In this document: one piece after another, positions 1 to 6,065 of the stretch | Position numbering within the stretch: position 1 is the first letter of the stretch | Layout of the letters: each line of letters starts with the position of its first letter | The notes under the pieces: model-generated | Database searches by the model: none | Told to the model about the DNA's origin: nothing | What the model saw: the letters and a program-made list of their open reading frames with translations, nothing else | Made by a program: the position numbers and the translations under genes | Source of the DNA: Actinomycetota bacterium | GTDB taxonomy: Bacteria > Actinomycetota > Thermoleophilia > Gaiellales > Gaiellaceae | Direction of reading: 5' to 3' | Length of the DNA stretch: 11,780 nt | Assembly (NCBI GenBank): GCA_013811645.1 | Contig: JACCUU010000289.1 | Coordinates: 1-11,780 of the forward strand

Positions 1-125
1 TCCGATTCGACAAGAACACCATGCGGGCTGTCGAGGCAGGGCCCGAGGGCGTCGAGTACCTCGCCTTCGGCGCCGGAGACGACCCCCGAGACGCCGATGT
101 GGTGCAGGGCTGGTGGAGCGACTAG
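1..125 (+). CDS. C-terminal end of a probable cupin-domain protein (partial)
   Basis: An open frame enters from the left edge (first full codon at 3) and stops at TAG 123-125, giving about 40 residues. The visible tail reads RFDKNTMRAVEAGPEGVEYL and continues to a Trp-rich end (GWWSD). A run of this form, a basic strand followed by 'AGPEG' and a hydrophobic 'YLAFGAG' strand, resembles the last strands of small single-domain cupin proteins of actinobacteria, where it closes the beta-barrel. No metal-binding histidines of the cupin motifs are in the visible part, so the family call rests on resemblance only. The stop codon lies inside a 12-bp perfect palindrome (122-133). The following methyltransferase starts 57 bp downstream on the same strand, so the two may share a transcript. 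The role is unknown. Confidence 0.5.
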   Translation, partial: RFDKNTMRAVEAGPEGVEYLAFGAGDDPRDADVVQGWWSD

Positions 126-182
126 AGCTCTAGGAGTGTCCTGGTCGCGACCTGGTGAGGTGGGGTCGCCGAGACGCTGAAG

Positions 183-899
183 ATGTACTCGGATCAAGAG
201 GCAGCTGCTCTCTACGACGTGCTCAACCCGTGGGGACCGAGCGATGACTTCTATCTCGCGCTGGTAATGGAAGCCACGTCAGTGCTCGATGTCGGCCGCG
301 GCACGGGAGCAATACTGCACCGGGCCCGGCAGGTCGGGCATGCGGGACGGTTGTGCGGGGTCGATCCCGATCGTGCAAGTCTCGGCGTGGCGCGGCGACG
401 TGCGGACGTCGAGTGGGTGGCCGGCACGGCGGCGTCGATGGCGTGGGACAGCGAATTCGACCTGGCGATCATGACCGGTCACGCCTTCCAGGTCCTCGTC
501 GGCGACGACGAATTACGCGCCTCGCTCACCGCGATCCGGCGAGCGCTCGCCGCCGGTGGTCGGTTCGTGTTCGAGACCCGAAACCCGCTCGCACGGGAGT
601 GGGAGAGCTGGAATCCAGGGAACGCGATGGATGTCGTTGACCCGTCGGGCAGGCCAGTTCGCATCTCCTATGAAGTGGAAGCGCTCGTAGGCGACGTCGT
701 CACGTTCACGGAAACGACGAGCGATCCTGACGGCGCCCCGTTGCGAGTCGACCGGGCAACCCTTCGCTTCATCGCTTTCGACGAGCTCGCCCGCTTCCTC
801 GCAGGCGCAGGCTTCGACATCGAGGCACAGTACGGAGGCTGGCTTCGGGAGCCACTCGATCCCGCGAGTCTCGAGATCATCACCGTGGCCAGGATCTAG
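183..899 (+). CDS. class I SAM-dependent methyltransferase
   Basis: This 238-residue protein has the layout of a small soluble class I (Rossmann-fold) methyltransferase. Motif I is VLDVGRGTG (residues 34-42), with Arg where Cys, Ala or Pro is usual. The acidic end of beta 2 that contacts the SAM ribose is GVDPD (59-63). A motif similar to post-I, EWVAGTAASM (77-86), precedes the motif IV region FDLAIMTGHAFQVL (92-105), and ALAAGGRFVFETRNP (121-135) is the typical strand after the 'LkPGG' loop. The C-terminal half, with alternating strands (161-195) and FDELARFLAGAGF (199-211), matches the 'methyltransferase domain 25/11' type. The substrate cannot be read from sequence. The start ATG has no clear Shine-Dalgarno. 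The gene converges on nadK with only 20 bp between stops. The Arg in motif I could lower SAM binding, but such substitutions occur, so I would still expect an active enzyme. Confidence 0.85.
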   Translation: MYSDQEAAALYDVLNPWGPSDDFYLALVMEATSVLDVGRGTGAILHRARQVGHAGRLCGVDPDRASLGVARRRADVEWVAGTAASMAWDSEFDLAIMTGHAFQVLVGDDELRASLTAIRRALAAGGRFVFETRNPLAREWESWNPGNAMDVVDPSGRPVRISYEVEALVGDVVTFTETTSDPDGAPLRVDRATLRFIAFDELARFLAGAGFDIEAQYGGWLREPLDPASLEIITVARI

Positions 900-919
900 C
901 GTCGTTTCAGGCCGACGAC

Positions 920-1756
920 CTACGAAGCAAAGCTCTGCCGGTACCGGCGCACGAAGGTCGCCTCCGGAAGCGTCGCGAGGAGCGAGCGCTCCGGGCCGAT
1001 GCGCACGACCGCGCGCTCGGCCTTTCCGAGCGTCGCGACCCGGTGCCCGTCGACGAGGACGCCCGCCTCGACACCCTCCGTCCGGTTCCAGACGATGACG
1101 TCGGCGCCGGGAGGGATAACGAGCGGACGGGCTCGCAGCGAGTGTGCGGCAACGTACGTGAGCGCCATCGCCTCCAGGCCCCACACCAGGACAGGACCCC
1201 CGTTCGAAAGGTTGTACGCCGTCGAGCCCGATGGAGTCGCGCAGATGATTCCGTCGCAGGGCTGTCGCCCGAGCTCCTCGCCGCCGACCGCGAGCTCGAG
1301 CTCGATCATGCGCCCGAGCGAGCCGCTGGCGACGACGACATCGTTGACCGCTTGCCGAGTTCCCTCGGGATGCTCGACCTCGAGCGTCGGCAGCTCGACG
1401 ACCTCGTACTCCCCGGCGAAGACCCGCGCGAGCCCGGTCTCCAGATCCTTTCTGGGCATCGAGCTCAGGAAGCCGACCCGTCCGAAGTTGACTCCGATCA
1501 CGGGCACGCCGGTACCGAGGAAGCGCGTCAGCGCGCGCAGCACGGTTCCGTCGCCGCCGAGCACGATCGCGATGTCGGCGACACCCGCATCGTCGTCCGG
1601 CTCATGGAAGAGCTCGACTTCGTGCTCGTCCGCGACCGCCTGGAGGCGTGCCAGACCCGATCCAATCTGGCCTGGCTGCCCGTGCATGACCACCGCCGCC
1701 CGTGTGACTCGCTTAGAAGGCGTCGAGGGCCTCGGCGATCCAGCGGTCGATGTCAT
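920..1756 (-). CDS. nadK: NAD kinase
   Basis: NadK phosphorylates the 2'-hydroxyl of NAD to make NADP in the cytosol. The protein (278 residues) carries the hallmark GGDGT motif at 67-71, the NDV motif (138-140) that corresponds to the NE/D substrate-binding element, and the glycine-rich NAD-binding stretch with DGIICATPSGSTAYNLSNGG (168-187). Length and motif spacing are normal for the bacterial family. The chosen ATG (1756) lies 44 bp inside the end of tlyA and has GAGG 9 bp upstream. The first 16 residues are poor in conserved features. The only later in-frame candidate near the fold, GTG at 1693, would cut into the first beta strand (AAVVMHG), so ATG 1756 is preferred. It overlaps tlyA and is probably co-transcribed and coupled with it. 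The tlyA-nadK pair is a common neighbourhood, often followed by recN, but here recN is not next: a convergent methyltransferase follows. Confidence 0.95.
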   Translation of the reverse strand: MTSTAGSPRPSTPSKRVTRAAVVMHGQPGQIGSGLARLQAVADEHEVELFHEPDDDAGVADIAIVLGGDGTVLRALTRFLGTGVPVIGVNFGRVGFLSSMPRKDLETGLARVFAGEYEVVELPTLEVEHPEGTRQAVNDVVVASGSLGRMIELELAVGGEELGRQPCDGIICATPSGSTAYNLSNGGPVLVWGLEAMALTYVAAHSLRARPLVIPPGADVIVWNRTEGVEAGVLVDGHRVATLGKAERAVVRIGPERSLLATLPEATFVRRYRQSFAS

Positions 1757-2489
1757 CGTGGTTCGCCTCGGTAGAGCGGTTGACGAGATGGATGAAGAAC
1801 TCCCGGTTTCCCTTCGGGCCTGGTAGCCCCGAGTCTACGACTCCGACCGTCTTTCCACCCCATCCACGCGCGGCGTCGACCACCGCCTCGAGGACGTTTC
1901 GTTGCACCTCGGGGTCGCGGACGACCCCTTTCGGCGCCTCCGCACGCCCGGCTTCGAACTGCGGCTTGACGAGCACCACTGCCTCCCAGCCCGGCCGAGC
2001 GAGCACGAGCACGGGAGGAAGCGCCTTGGCGACGCCGATGAAGGAGACGTCGCAGACGACGAGCTCGGGCGGAAACGGCAGCTCTGTCAGCAAGCGGGCA
2101 TTGGTGCGCTCGAAGACATGCACACGCGGATCGGCGCGAAGCCGTGGGTGGAGCTGGCCGTAGCCGACATCGATTGCAATCACGCGACTCGCTCCGGCCT
2201 GGAGGAGGCAGTCGGTGAAGCCGCCAGTCGAGGCGCCGACGTCCGCGCAGTCGCGCCCTTCGACCTCGACCGCGAAGGCAGCCAACGCGTTGGCGAGCTT
2301 CTCACCGCCACGGGAGACGAACGGCGGCGGTCGCTCGACCCGCAGCTCAACCCGTTCGTCCACCTGCTGACCGGGCTTGTCGTACCCCTCGACGAGGCCC
2401 GCGAGGACGAGCGCCTGAGCTTGGCTCCTCGTTTCCGCGAGGCCTCTTTCGACGAGAAGGACGTCGAGCCGCCTCCGGGTGGGTTTCAA
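1713..2489 (-). CDS. tlyA: TlyA family 16S/23S rRNA 2'-O-methyltransferase (S4 + FtsJ-like)
   Basis: TlyA methylates ribose 2'-OH groups in 16S and 23S rRNA (in Mycobacterium C1409 and C1920), which affects capreomycin sensitivity. It was first named as a haemolysin. The 258-residue protein has an N-terminal S4 RNA-binding domain (about 6-55, RLDVLLVERGL), a short linker with SRGGEKL (59-65), and an FtsJ-like methyltransferase domain with SAM motif DVGASTGGFTD (83-93). The K-D-K-E tetrad of the family is present: Lys64, Asp147 (CDVSF), Lys175 (LVKPQFE) and Glu230 (GNREFF). Length is normal. The start must be TTG at 2489, or CTG one codon earlier, because a stop lies seven codons upstream and no ATG or GTG precedes the S4 domain. 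No good Shine-Dalgarno is seen. It overlaps nadK by 44 bp. Its upstream gap of 42 bp is shared with a divergent small gene on the plus strand. Confidence 0.93.
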   Translation of the reverse strand: MKPTRRRLDVLLVERGLAETRSQAQALVLAGLVEGYDKPGQQVDERVELRVERPPPFVSRGGEKLANALAAFAVEVEGRDCADVGASTGGFTDCLLQAGASRVIAIDVGYGQLHPRLRADPRVHVFERTNARLLTELPFPPELVVCDVSFIGVAKALPPVLVLARPGWEAVVLVKPQFEAGRAEAPKGVVRDPEVQRNVLEAVVDAARGWGGKTVGVVDSGLPGPKGNREFFIHLVNRSTEANHDDIDRWIAEALDAF

Positions 2490-2518
2490 CAGGACCTGCC
2501 CTGGGAACTAGTTGCGCC

Positions 2519-2527
2519 AGGAGGTGA
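2519..2527 (+). promoter_or_regulatory. strong Shine-Dalgarno for the 26-residue membrane protein
   Basis: AGGAGGTGA matches the anti-Shine-Dalgarno of 16S rRNA over nine bases. Seven bases separate AGGAGG from the ATG at 2532, which is ideal spacing. This is the best ribosome binding site in the window, since most of the large genes here have weak or no such site. It is the main reason to accept the very short gene that follows. Confidence 0.85.
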
Positions 2528-2531
2528 ACAG

Positions 2532-2612
2532 ATGCCAACTTGGCTCTTGGTCTTGATCATCGTGCTCGTCGTCCTCGCGCTCTTCGGAGGATTCGGGTAC
2601 ACCCGTCGATAG
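2532..2612 (+). CDS. 26-residue single-pass membrane protein, unrecognised family
   Basis: ATG 2532 opens a 26-codon frame ending in TAG 2610-2612. The protein begins MPTWLLVLIIVLVVLALF, a single unbroken hydrophobic helix (residues 3-18), and ends GGFGYTRR, a glycine-rich turn and two arginines that by the positive-inside rule would sit in the cytosol. A nine-base Shine-Dalgarno (2519-2527) sits at ideal spacing, and a hairpin with a T-rich tail follows at 2671-2713, so the gene looks like a complete monocistronic unit. It lies between the divergent tlyA start (42 bp away) and the convergent nlpC end. A much longer reading frame in the same phase runs back through tlyA antisense and is not meaningful. 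I do not recognise the family. Very small one-helix proteins like this often modulate membrane enzymes or sit in stress membranes, but no function can be assigned here. Confidence 0.75.
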   Translation: MPTWLLVLIIVLVVLALFGGFGYTRR

Positions 2613-2653
2613 AGGATCATGGGGGAAGGCGGCCGCGGCGGATGGGCGGGGCG

Positions 2654-2713
2654 CCTGAAGGATTTCAGGAGATCACGCGCGAGGTAGAGCTGACTCGCGC
2701 GTGGTCTTTGTTC
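2654..2713 (+). terminator. tandem hairpins, probable terminator of the small membrane protein gene
   Basis: A perfect 6-bp stem (CCTGAA 2654-2659 / TTCAGG 2664-2669, loop of 4) is followed by a 13-bp stem (2671-2683 with 2694-2706, loop of 10). That stem is perfect except for one G-U pair in plus-strand RNA. It is followed by TTTGTTC (2707-2713), a modest U-tract on the plus strand. It fits an intrinsic terminator for the 26-codon gene. The same stems lie just past the nlpC stop on the other strand, where no U-tract follows, so any action there would be weaker. Confidence 0.65.
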
Positions 2714-2721
2714 GTGCCCGG

Positions 2722-3246
2722 CTAGAGAGGAGCGACGCGGCGGGCGCCTACGAGGCGGGATGCGTAGTTCGAGCCGGCAAGCTGTACGATCTCGACGTCC
2801 TTCCCGGTGGTCGGCGCGTGCACCATCCGTCCGCTGCCGAGATAGAAGCCGACATGCCCGAGCCCGGAGAACACGAGCACGTCTCCTGGCTCCATCCGGG
2901 ATCGTTCCACGACGCGGCCCGTGCTCCAGAGAGCGTACGAGTTGTGCGGTACTTCGATCCCGAGCCGCCCGTAGGCCCACCGCACGAGCCCGGAGCAGTC
3001 GAAGCCCGTGGCCGGCGACGTCCCTCCCCAACGGTACGGCATCCCAACAGCCTCGAGTGCGATCTTGGCCGCGCGCTCGCCGATGCTGACGCGTCTCATC
3101 GGAGTCGGACGGCCTTCCCCGCGGGCGATGCGCTCCTCCGGGCCCTCGGTGATCGGCGACCAGCTCGAGGCCGTCGCCGGCGGAAGCGCCACGGCCACGG
3201 AGACCAATGCGAGCGCGGGCAGGATTCTGTGTAGACGGCGGGACAT
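2722..3246 (-). CDS. secreted NlpC/P60 family cell-wall peptidase
   Basis: With the ATG at 3246 the protein has 174 residues. The N-terminus is a signal peptide: basic MSRRLHR, a hydrophobic core (8-21) and a likely cleavage after ATA (24-26). A single NlpC/P60 domain fills the rest (about 55-174). It shows the catalytic Cys84 in GFDCSGLVRWAYG, His131 in LGHVGFYLG and the third polar residue His143 in MVHAP. These papain-like enzymes cut gamma-D-Glu to diamino acid bonds in peptidoglycan peptides. There is no LysM, SH3 or coiled-coil partner domain. An earlier in-frame TTG at 3348 would add 34 residues before the signal peptide, but that TTG forms the -35 box of a good promoter (3321-3348), so the ATG is chosen. 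The ATG itself lacks a Shine-Dalgarno. The gene seems to be its own transcription unit between ispA and tlyA. Confidence 0.9.
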   Translation of the reverse strand: MSRRLHRILPALALVSVAVALPPATASSWSPITEGPEERIARGEGRPTPMRRVSIGERAAKIALEAVGMPYRWGGTSPATGFDCSGLVRWAYGRLGIEVPHNSYALWSTGRVVERSRMEPGDVLVFSGLGHVGFYLGSGRMVHAPTTGKDVEIVQLAGSNYASRLVGARRVAPL

Positions 3247-3320
3247 TGGTGAGGAAGAACGTCGGTCTGAGCGCGGAGCTGTGAGATTGCGCGCGAACCT
3301 GGCCTGTTCGTAAGCGCCGG

Positions 3321-3348
3321 ATCCTAGCCGTAACGGGGCAGGGGTCAA
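3321..3348 (-). promoter_or_regulatory. sigma-70-type promoter of the nlpC/P60 gene
   Basis: On the minus strand TTGACC (3348-3343) and TAGGAT (3326-3321) are separated by 16 bp. This is close to the housekeeping consensus, and the TAGGAT form of -10 is common in actinobacteria. Transcription would begin near 3313-3315, leaving a leader of about 65-70 bases before ATG 3246. The -35 box begins 3 bp after the ispA stop codon. Confidence 0.6.
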
Positions 3349-3351
3349 CCC

Positions 3352-4122
3352 TCAACGGGTTCGGACTGCGAGACCGTCGACAAGGTCACGCAAGACCGAC
3401 GTGTCGGCGGAAAGGCGTTCCAGCCGCTTGCGAGCGCGCTCCGCGGCGTCGTCCGCAAGCCGTCGCGCCTGTTCGGCGCCGAGACGCTCGGCGAAGCCGT
3501 CTTCGTCGAGGATGTCGTCCACGACCTGAAACAGCGGGCCCAGCTCGTCGCCGAATGACCGCCACGGCCCCTGCTCGGCGAGCGGCACGCCGACCGCGTT
3601 CAGCGCGAGACCCACGGACGCGGAGAAGAGACGCCCTGTCTTCAGACGCTCCACCTCGGCCAGGTCATGGACGTCGCCCAAGATGTCGCGATGCTGGCCG
3701 CCGATCATCCCGACGGTGGCGTCGGTCAGCTCGCGCGCGATGACAGGGTCGTCGTACGAGAGCGCCAGACGCAATGCCTCTGCGAGGAGCGCGTCACCCG
3801 CGAGGAGCGCGACGCCGTCTCCGTAGCGGACGTGCGTGCTCGGACGGCCTCTGCGCTCCGCATCGTCGTCGAGCGCCGGTAGATCGTCGTGGACGAGGGA
3901 GAACGTGTGCACGAGCTCCAACGCCGCCGCGGCCGGTAGTGCCCTTGCAACGGCTCCTCGGGTCGCGTCCGCGACTGCCAGGCAGAGAACGGGCCGAACC
4001 CGCTTGCCTCCCGAGTCGAGCGCGTAGCGCATGACCTCCTCGAGACGGCCGAGCTCGGGTGCGAGTGGAAGCGTGCCGAGATACGCCTCGAAGACCTCCC
4101 GAAGCTCGTCAGCCGTCCGCAT
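3352..4122 (-). CDS. ispA: polyprenyl synthetase, farnesyl diphosphate synthase type
   Basis: This enzyme condenses isopentenyl diphosphate with allylic diphosphates to make C15 (possibly C20) prenyl diphosphates for quinones, undecaprenol or carotenoids. Over 256 residues it shows GGKRVRP (38-44), the first aspartate-rich motif DDLPALD (79-85) in its bacterial FPP/GGPP form with two extra residues, the LKTGRLF helix (160-166), and the second motif FQVVDDILD (198-206). Phe74, five residues before the first motif, is a bulky residue at the chain-length position and favours FPP (inference). At 256 residues it is shorter than the usual 290, mainly at the C-terminus after the second motif. The ATG at 4122 overlaps the upstream xseB-like gene by 14 bp, so the two are coupled. 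The xseB-ispA neighbourhood is typical of many bacteria. Confidence 0.92.
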   Translation of the reverse strand: MRTADELREVFEAYLGTLPLAPELGRLEEVMRYALDSGGKRVRPVLCLAVADATRGAVARALPAAAALELVHTFSLVHDDLPALDDDAERRGRPSTHVRYGDGVALLAGDALLAEALRLALSYDDPVIARELTDATVGMIGGQHRDILGDVHDLAEVERLKTGRLFSASVGLALNAVGVPLAEQGPWRSFGDELGPLFQVVDDILDEDGFAERLGAEQARRLADDAAERARKRLERLSADTSVLRDLVDGLAVRTR

Positions 4123-4315
4123 CCACGATCGCCCGCGCGCGCGTCAGCTCGACCTCGATCTGCCTGGCCAGGTCGGCCAGGTCGGCGATCAGGTCGACCG
4201 CGGCATCCCCGTCGATGTCGTCCGCCTGCGCGAGCCGCTCGAGCTTTTCGCGCTTCTCGTTCAGCTGCGCGAGCAGCTCCTCCGCACGACCGAGCGCCTC
4301 GCCCGAGGTGCTCAA
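4109..4315 (-). CDS. small helical protein, probably exonuclease VII small subunit (XseB-like)
   Basis: The protein has 68 residues from a TTG at 4315 that overlaps the nusB stop as TTGA. It is strongly helical, with two amphipathic segments (about 5-32 and 36-64) and no Cys or aromatic residues. Length, two-helix form and position between nusB and ispA match XseB, and the stretch from LERLAQADDIDGDAAVDLIA (25-44) to the C-terminus can be laid over the XseB pattern. The match is loose, however, and the usual 'fEeALerLEeIV' opening is only partly present (EALGRAEELL). XseB works only as a partner of XseA, which makes the large nuclease subunit, and no xseA lies next to it. It is either a true XseB whose xseA is elsewhere, a leftover, or an unrelated coiled-coil protein. 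It overlaps ispA by 14 bp, so it is surely translated with its neighbours. Confidence 0.5.
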   Translation of the reverse strand: MSTSGEALGRAEELLAQLNEKREKLERLAQADDIDGDAAVDLIADLADLARQIEVELTRARAIVDADG

Positions 4316-4701
4316 GCCGCCGCTCCCTCCCGCGCGATCCGGCCGAGTATGCCGTTGACCAGCCGGCCTGCCTCCTCCGAGGCGTATCGCTTCGCAAGGA
4401 CGACCGCTTCGTTGATCGCGACCTCGGGAGGAACCGTGCCCTCTTCGAGCTCGTAGACGCCGATGCGGAGCACGTTGCGCTCGAGCGTACCCAGCCTGTC
4501 GGCGGGCCAGTCCTCGGAGGTCTCGGTGATGCGCAGATCGAGCTCGGCTACCCGTTCGGACACCGCCTGCGCCAGCGCCGACGCGAAGGCATCCGGCTCA
4601 CCGTCGAAGAGCGAGGCGAGCGGCAGTCCGGTCAGATCCCATTGATAGAGGAGAAAGAGCGCCTGTCGGCGTCCTGCCCGACGACCGGCCGGCAGGCTCA
4701 C
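4312..4701 (-). CDS. nusB: transcription antitermination factor NusB
   Basis: NusB binds boxA RNA together with NusE (S10) and supports antitermination in rRNA operons. From GTG 4701 the protein has 129 residues, a normal length. It contains RRQALFLLYQWDLTG (10-24), matching the N-terminal helix of the family, and the highly typical core from ERNVLRIGVYEL, through PPEVAINEAVVLAKRYA, to GRLVNGILGRIAR. The GTG overlaps the accC stop codon as GTGA, so translation is probably coupled to accC. The sequence just upstream has no Shine-Dalgarno. A longer reading in the same frame runs back to 4890 inside accC and is not needed by the family alignment. The downstream xseB-like gene overlaps by 4 bp. 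Confidence 0.94.
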   Translation of the reverse strand: MSLPAGRRAGRRQALFLLYQWDLTGLPLASLFDGEPDAFASALAQAVSERVAELDLRITETSEDWPADRLGTLERNVLRIGVYELEEGTVPPEVAINEAVVLAKRYASEEAGRLVNGILGRIAREGAAA

Positions 4702-6056
4702 GAGACGGAGAGGGAGGGCACCCTGCCCTCCAGATCGCCGAGCGTCGACGTCGAGTACTCGCCGCTCCGAAACGGCTCCGACGCGAGAACGTCGAGGGCG
4801 AGCTCTCTCGTCGTCGGGATGCCCTCCACCCCGAGCTCCGAGAGGGCGCGCCGGGCGCGGGCGAGTGCGGCCGGGCGCGTCACGTCCCACACGATCACCT
4901 TCGCGATCATCGAGTCGTAGTAGGGCGGGATCTCGCTTCCTGACCGCACGGCCGTATCGACGCGAACTCCTGCGCCGAGCGGCGGAGTGAACCGCGTGAC
5001 GGTACCGGGCGCGGGCGCGAACCCCCGGGTCGGATCCTCGGCATTGATCCGGATCTCGATCGCGTGCCCGTGCCGTGGCGCGCGCCCCGTGACCTCGAGC
5101 GGCTCACCAGCGGCGATCCGAACCTGCTCACGCACGATGTCGATGCCGGTGACGAGCTCCGATACCGGGTGCTCGACCTGGAGTCGGCAGTTCACCTCGA
5201 TGAACTGAAATCCCCCATCGGGTCCGAGCAGGAACTCGAACGTGCCGGCATTGCGGTAGCCGATCGCGGCGCATGCCCGCTCGACCGCGCCCTCCATCGC
5301 CTCCCGGGCGTCCAGATCGAGCGCGGGAGACGGCGACTCCTCGACTAGCTTCTGGTGCCGGCGTTGGATCGAGCATTCCCGCTCGCCGAGGGTGAGGATT
5401 CCTCCGTCTGCGTCGCACAGCACCTGGATCTCGACGTGGCGCGCAGGGATGAGCGCCTTCTCCAGATAGAGCGAGCCGTCGCCGAAAGCCGCCTCGGCTT
5501 CCGCTCCGGCCGACGCAAACGCGCTCTCCAGCTCCTCGTCGGTCGCGACGAGGCGCATGCCCTTGCCTCCCCCACCCGCCGCAGCCTTCACGAGGACGGG
5601 AAATCCGATCAGGCGCGCGGCTGTCCTCAGCTCCGCCACGCTCGCCACGCCCTCCGTCCCCGGCACCAGCGGAACCCCGGCGGCACGCATCTCCGCCTTG
5701 GCGAGAACCTTGTCGCCCATCCGCTCCATCACCTCGGCGGGAGGCCCGATGAAGACGAGATCCGACTCCTCGCAGGCACGCACGAACGCCGGGTTCTCGG
5801 CGAGGAACCCATAGCCGGGGTGCACCGCCTCGCAACCCGTCGTCTCGGCGGCCGCGACGACGTTCGGGATCCGCAGATAGCTTTCCGCGGCCGCGGGAGG
5901 CCCGATGCAAACTGCGCGATCTGCAAGCTCGACGTGAAGGGCATCCCGGTCTGCGGTCGAGTACACCGCCACCGCTTCGATTCCGAGCTCCTGCAGGGCG
6001 CGGATGATCCGCACGGCGATCTCGCCCCGGTTCGCTACGAGGACGCGCGAGAACAC
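4698..6056 (-). CDS. accC: biotin carboxylase subunit of acetyl-CoA carboxylase
   Basis: AccC uses ATP and bicarbonate to carboxylate biotin on the carrier protein, the first half of malonyl-CoA synthesis. The 452-residue protein has the three parts of the family: an N-terminal biotin carboxylase domain (1-115, FSRVLVANRGEIAVRIIRAL), the ATP-grasp domain with glycine-rich loop AAGGGGKGM (159-167), and the C-terminal domain (about 335-445). Residues matching the active site of the E. coli enzyme are present: Lys116, Lys157, His208-Glu210 region, Lys236, Glu274, Glu287 and Arg291 in EVNCRLQVEHP, and Arg336 in IEIRINAED. EVN-C is an unusual version of the common EMN-T, but the catalytic residues are kept. 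The GTG start lies 9 bp after the stop of the AccB fusion. Its natural partner is the biotin domain of that fusion. Pyruvate carboxylase-type use cannot be excluded because the neighbour also has an OadA-like part. Confidence 0.95.
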   Translation of the reverse strand: MFSRVLVANRGEIAVRIIRALQELGIEAVAVYSTADRDALHVELADRAVCIGPPAAAESYLRIPNVVAAAETTGCEAVHPGYGFLAENPAFVRACEESDLVFIGPPAEVMERMGDKVLAKAEMRAAGVPLVPGTEGVASVAELRTAARLIGFPVLVKAAAGGGGKGMRLVATDEELESAFASAGAEAEAAFGDGSLYLEKALIPARHVEIQVLCDADGGILTLGERECSIQRRHQKLVEESPSPALDLDAREAMEGAVERACAAIGYRNAGTFEFLLGPDGGFQFIEVNCRLQVEHPVSELVTGIDIVREQVRIAAGEPLEVTGRAPRHGHAIEIRINAEDPTRGFAPAPGTVTRFTPPLGAGVRVDTAVRSGSEIPPYYDSMIAKVIVWDVTRPAALARARRALSELGVEGIPTTRELALDVLASEPFRSGEYSTSTLGDLEGRVPSLSVS

Positions 6057-6065
6057 CTTCTTCGC

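Noticed and set aside
122..152. Two short perfect palindromes (CTAGAGCTCTAG at 122-133 and GGTCGCGACC at 143-152) between the cupin and methyltransferase genes
   Set aside because: Short, GC-rich palindromes arise often by chance at this base composition, and there is no promoter nearby to tie them to. They remain unexplained.
900..922. Small stem (GTCGT 901-905 / ACGAC 915-919) between the converging methyltransferase and nadK stops
   Set aside because: Only five base pairs with no T-run. Too weak to call a terminator.
1902..2531. Long plus-strand reading frame antisense to tlyA in phase with the small membrane protein
   Set aside because: Its codons mirror tlyA, it resembles no family, and the strong ribosome site and hydrophobic helix begin only at 2519-2532.
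4150..4190. Short direct repeats (GGCCAGGTC) within the xseB-like gene
   Set aside because: They encode the repeated LADLA helix pattern and are explained by coding for an amphipathic helix.
4702..4890. N-terminal extension of nusB inside accC
   Set aside because: The added residues are Arg/Gly-rich and lie over the accC C-terminus. The family fold begins just after GTG 4701.
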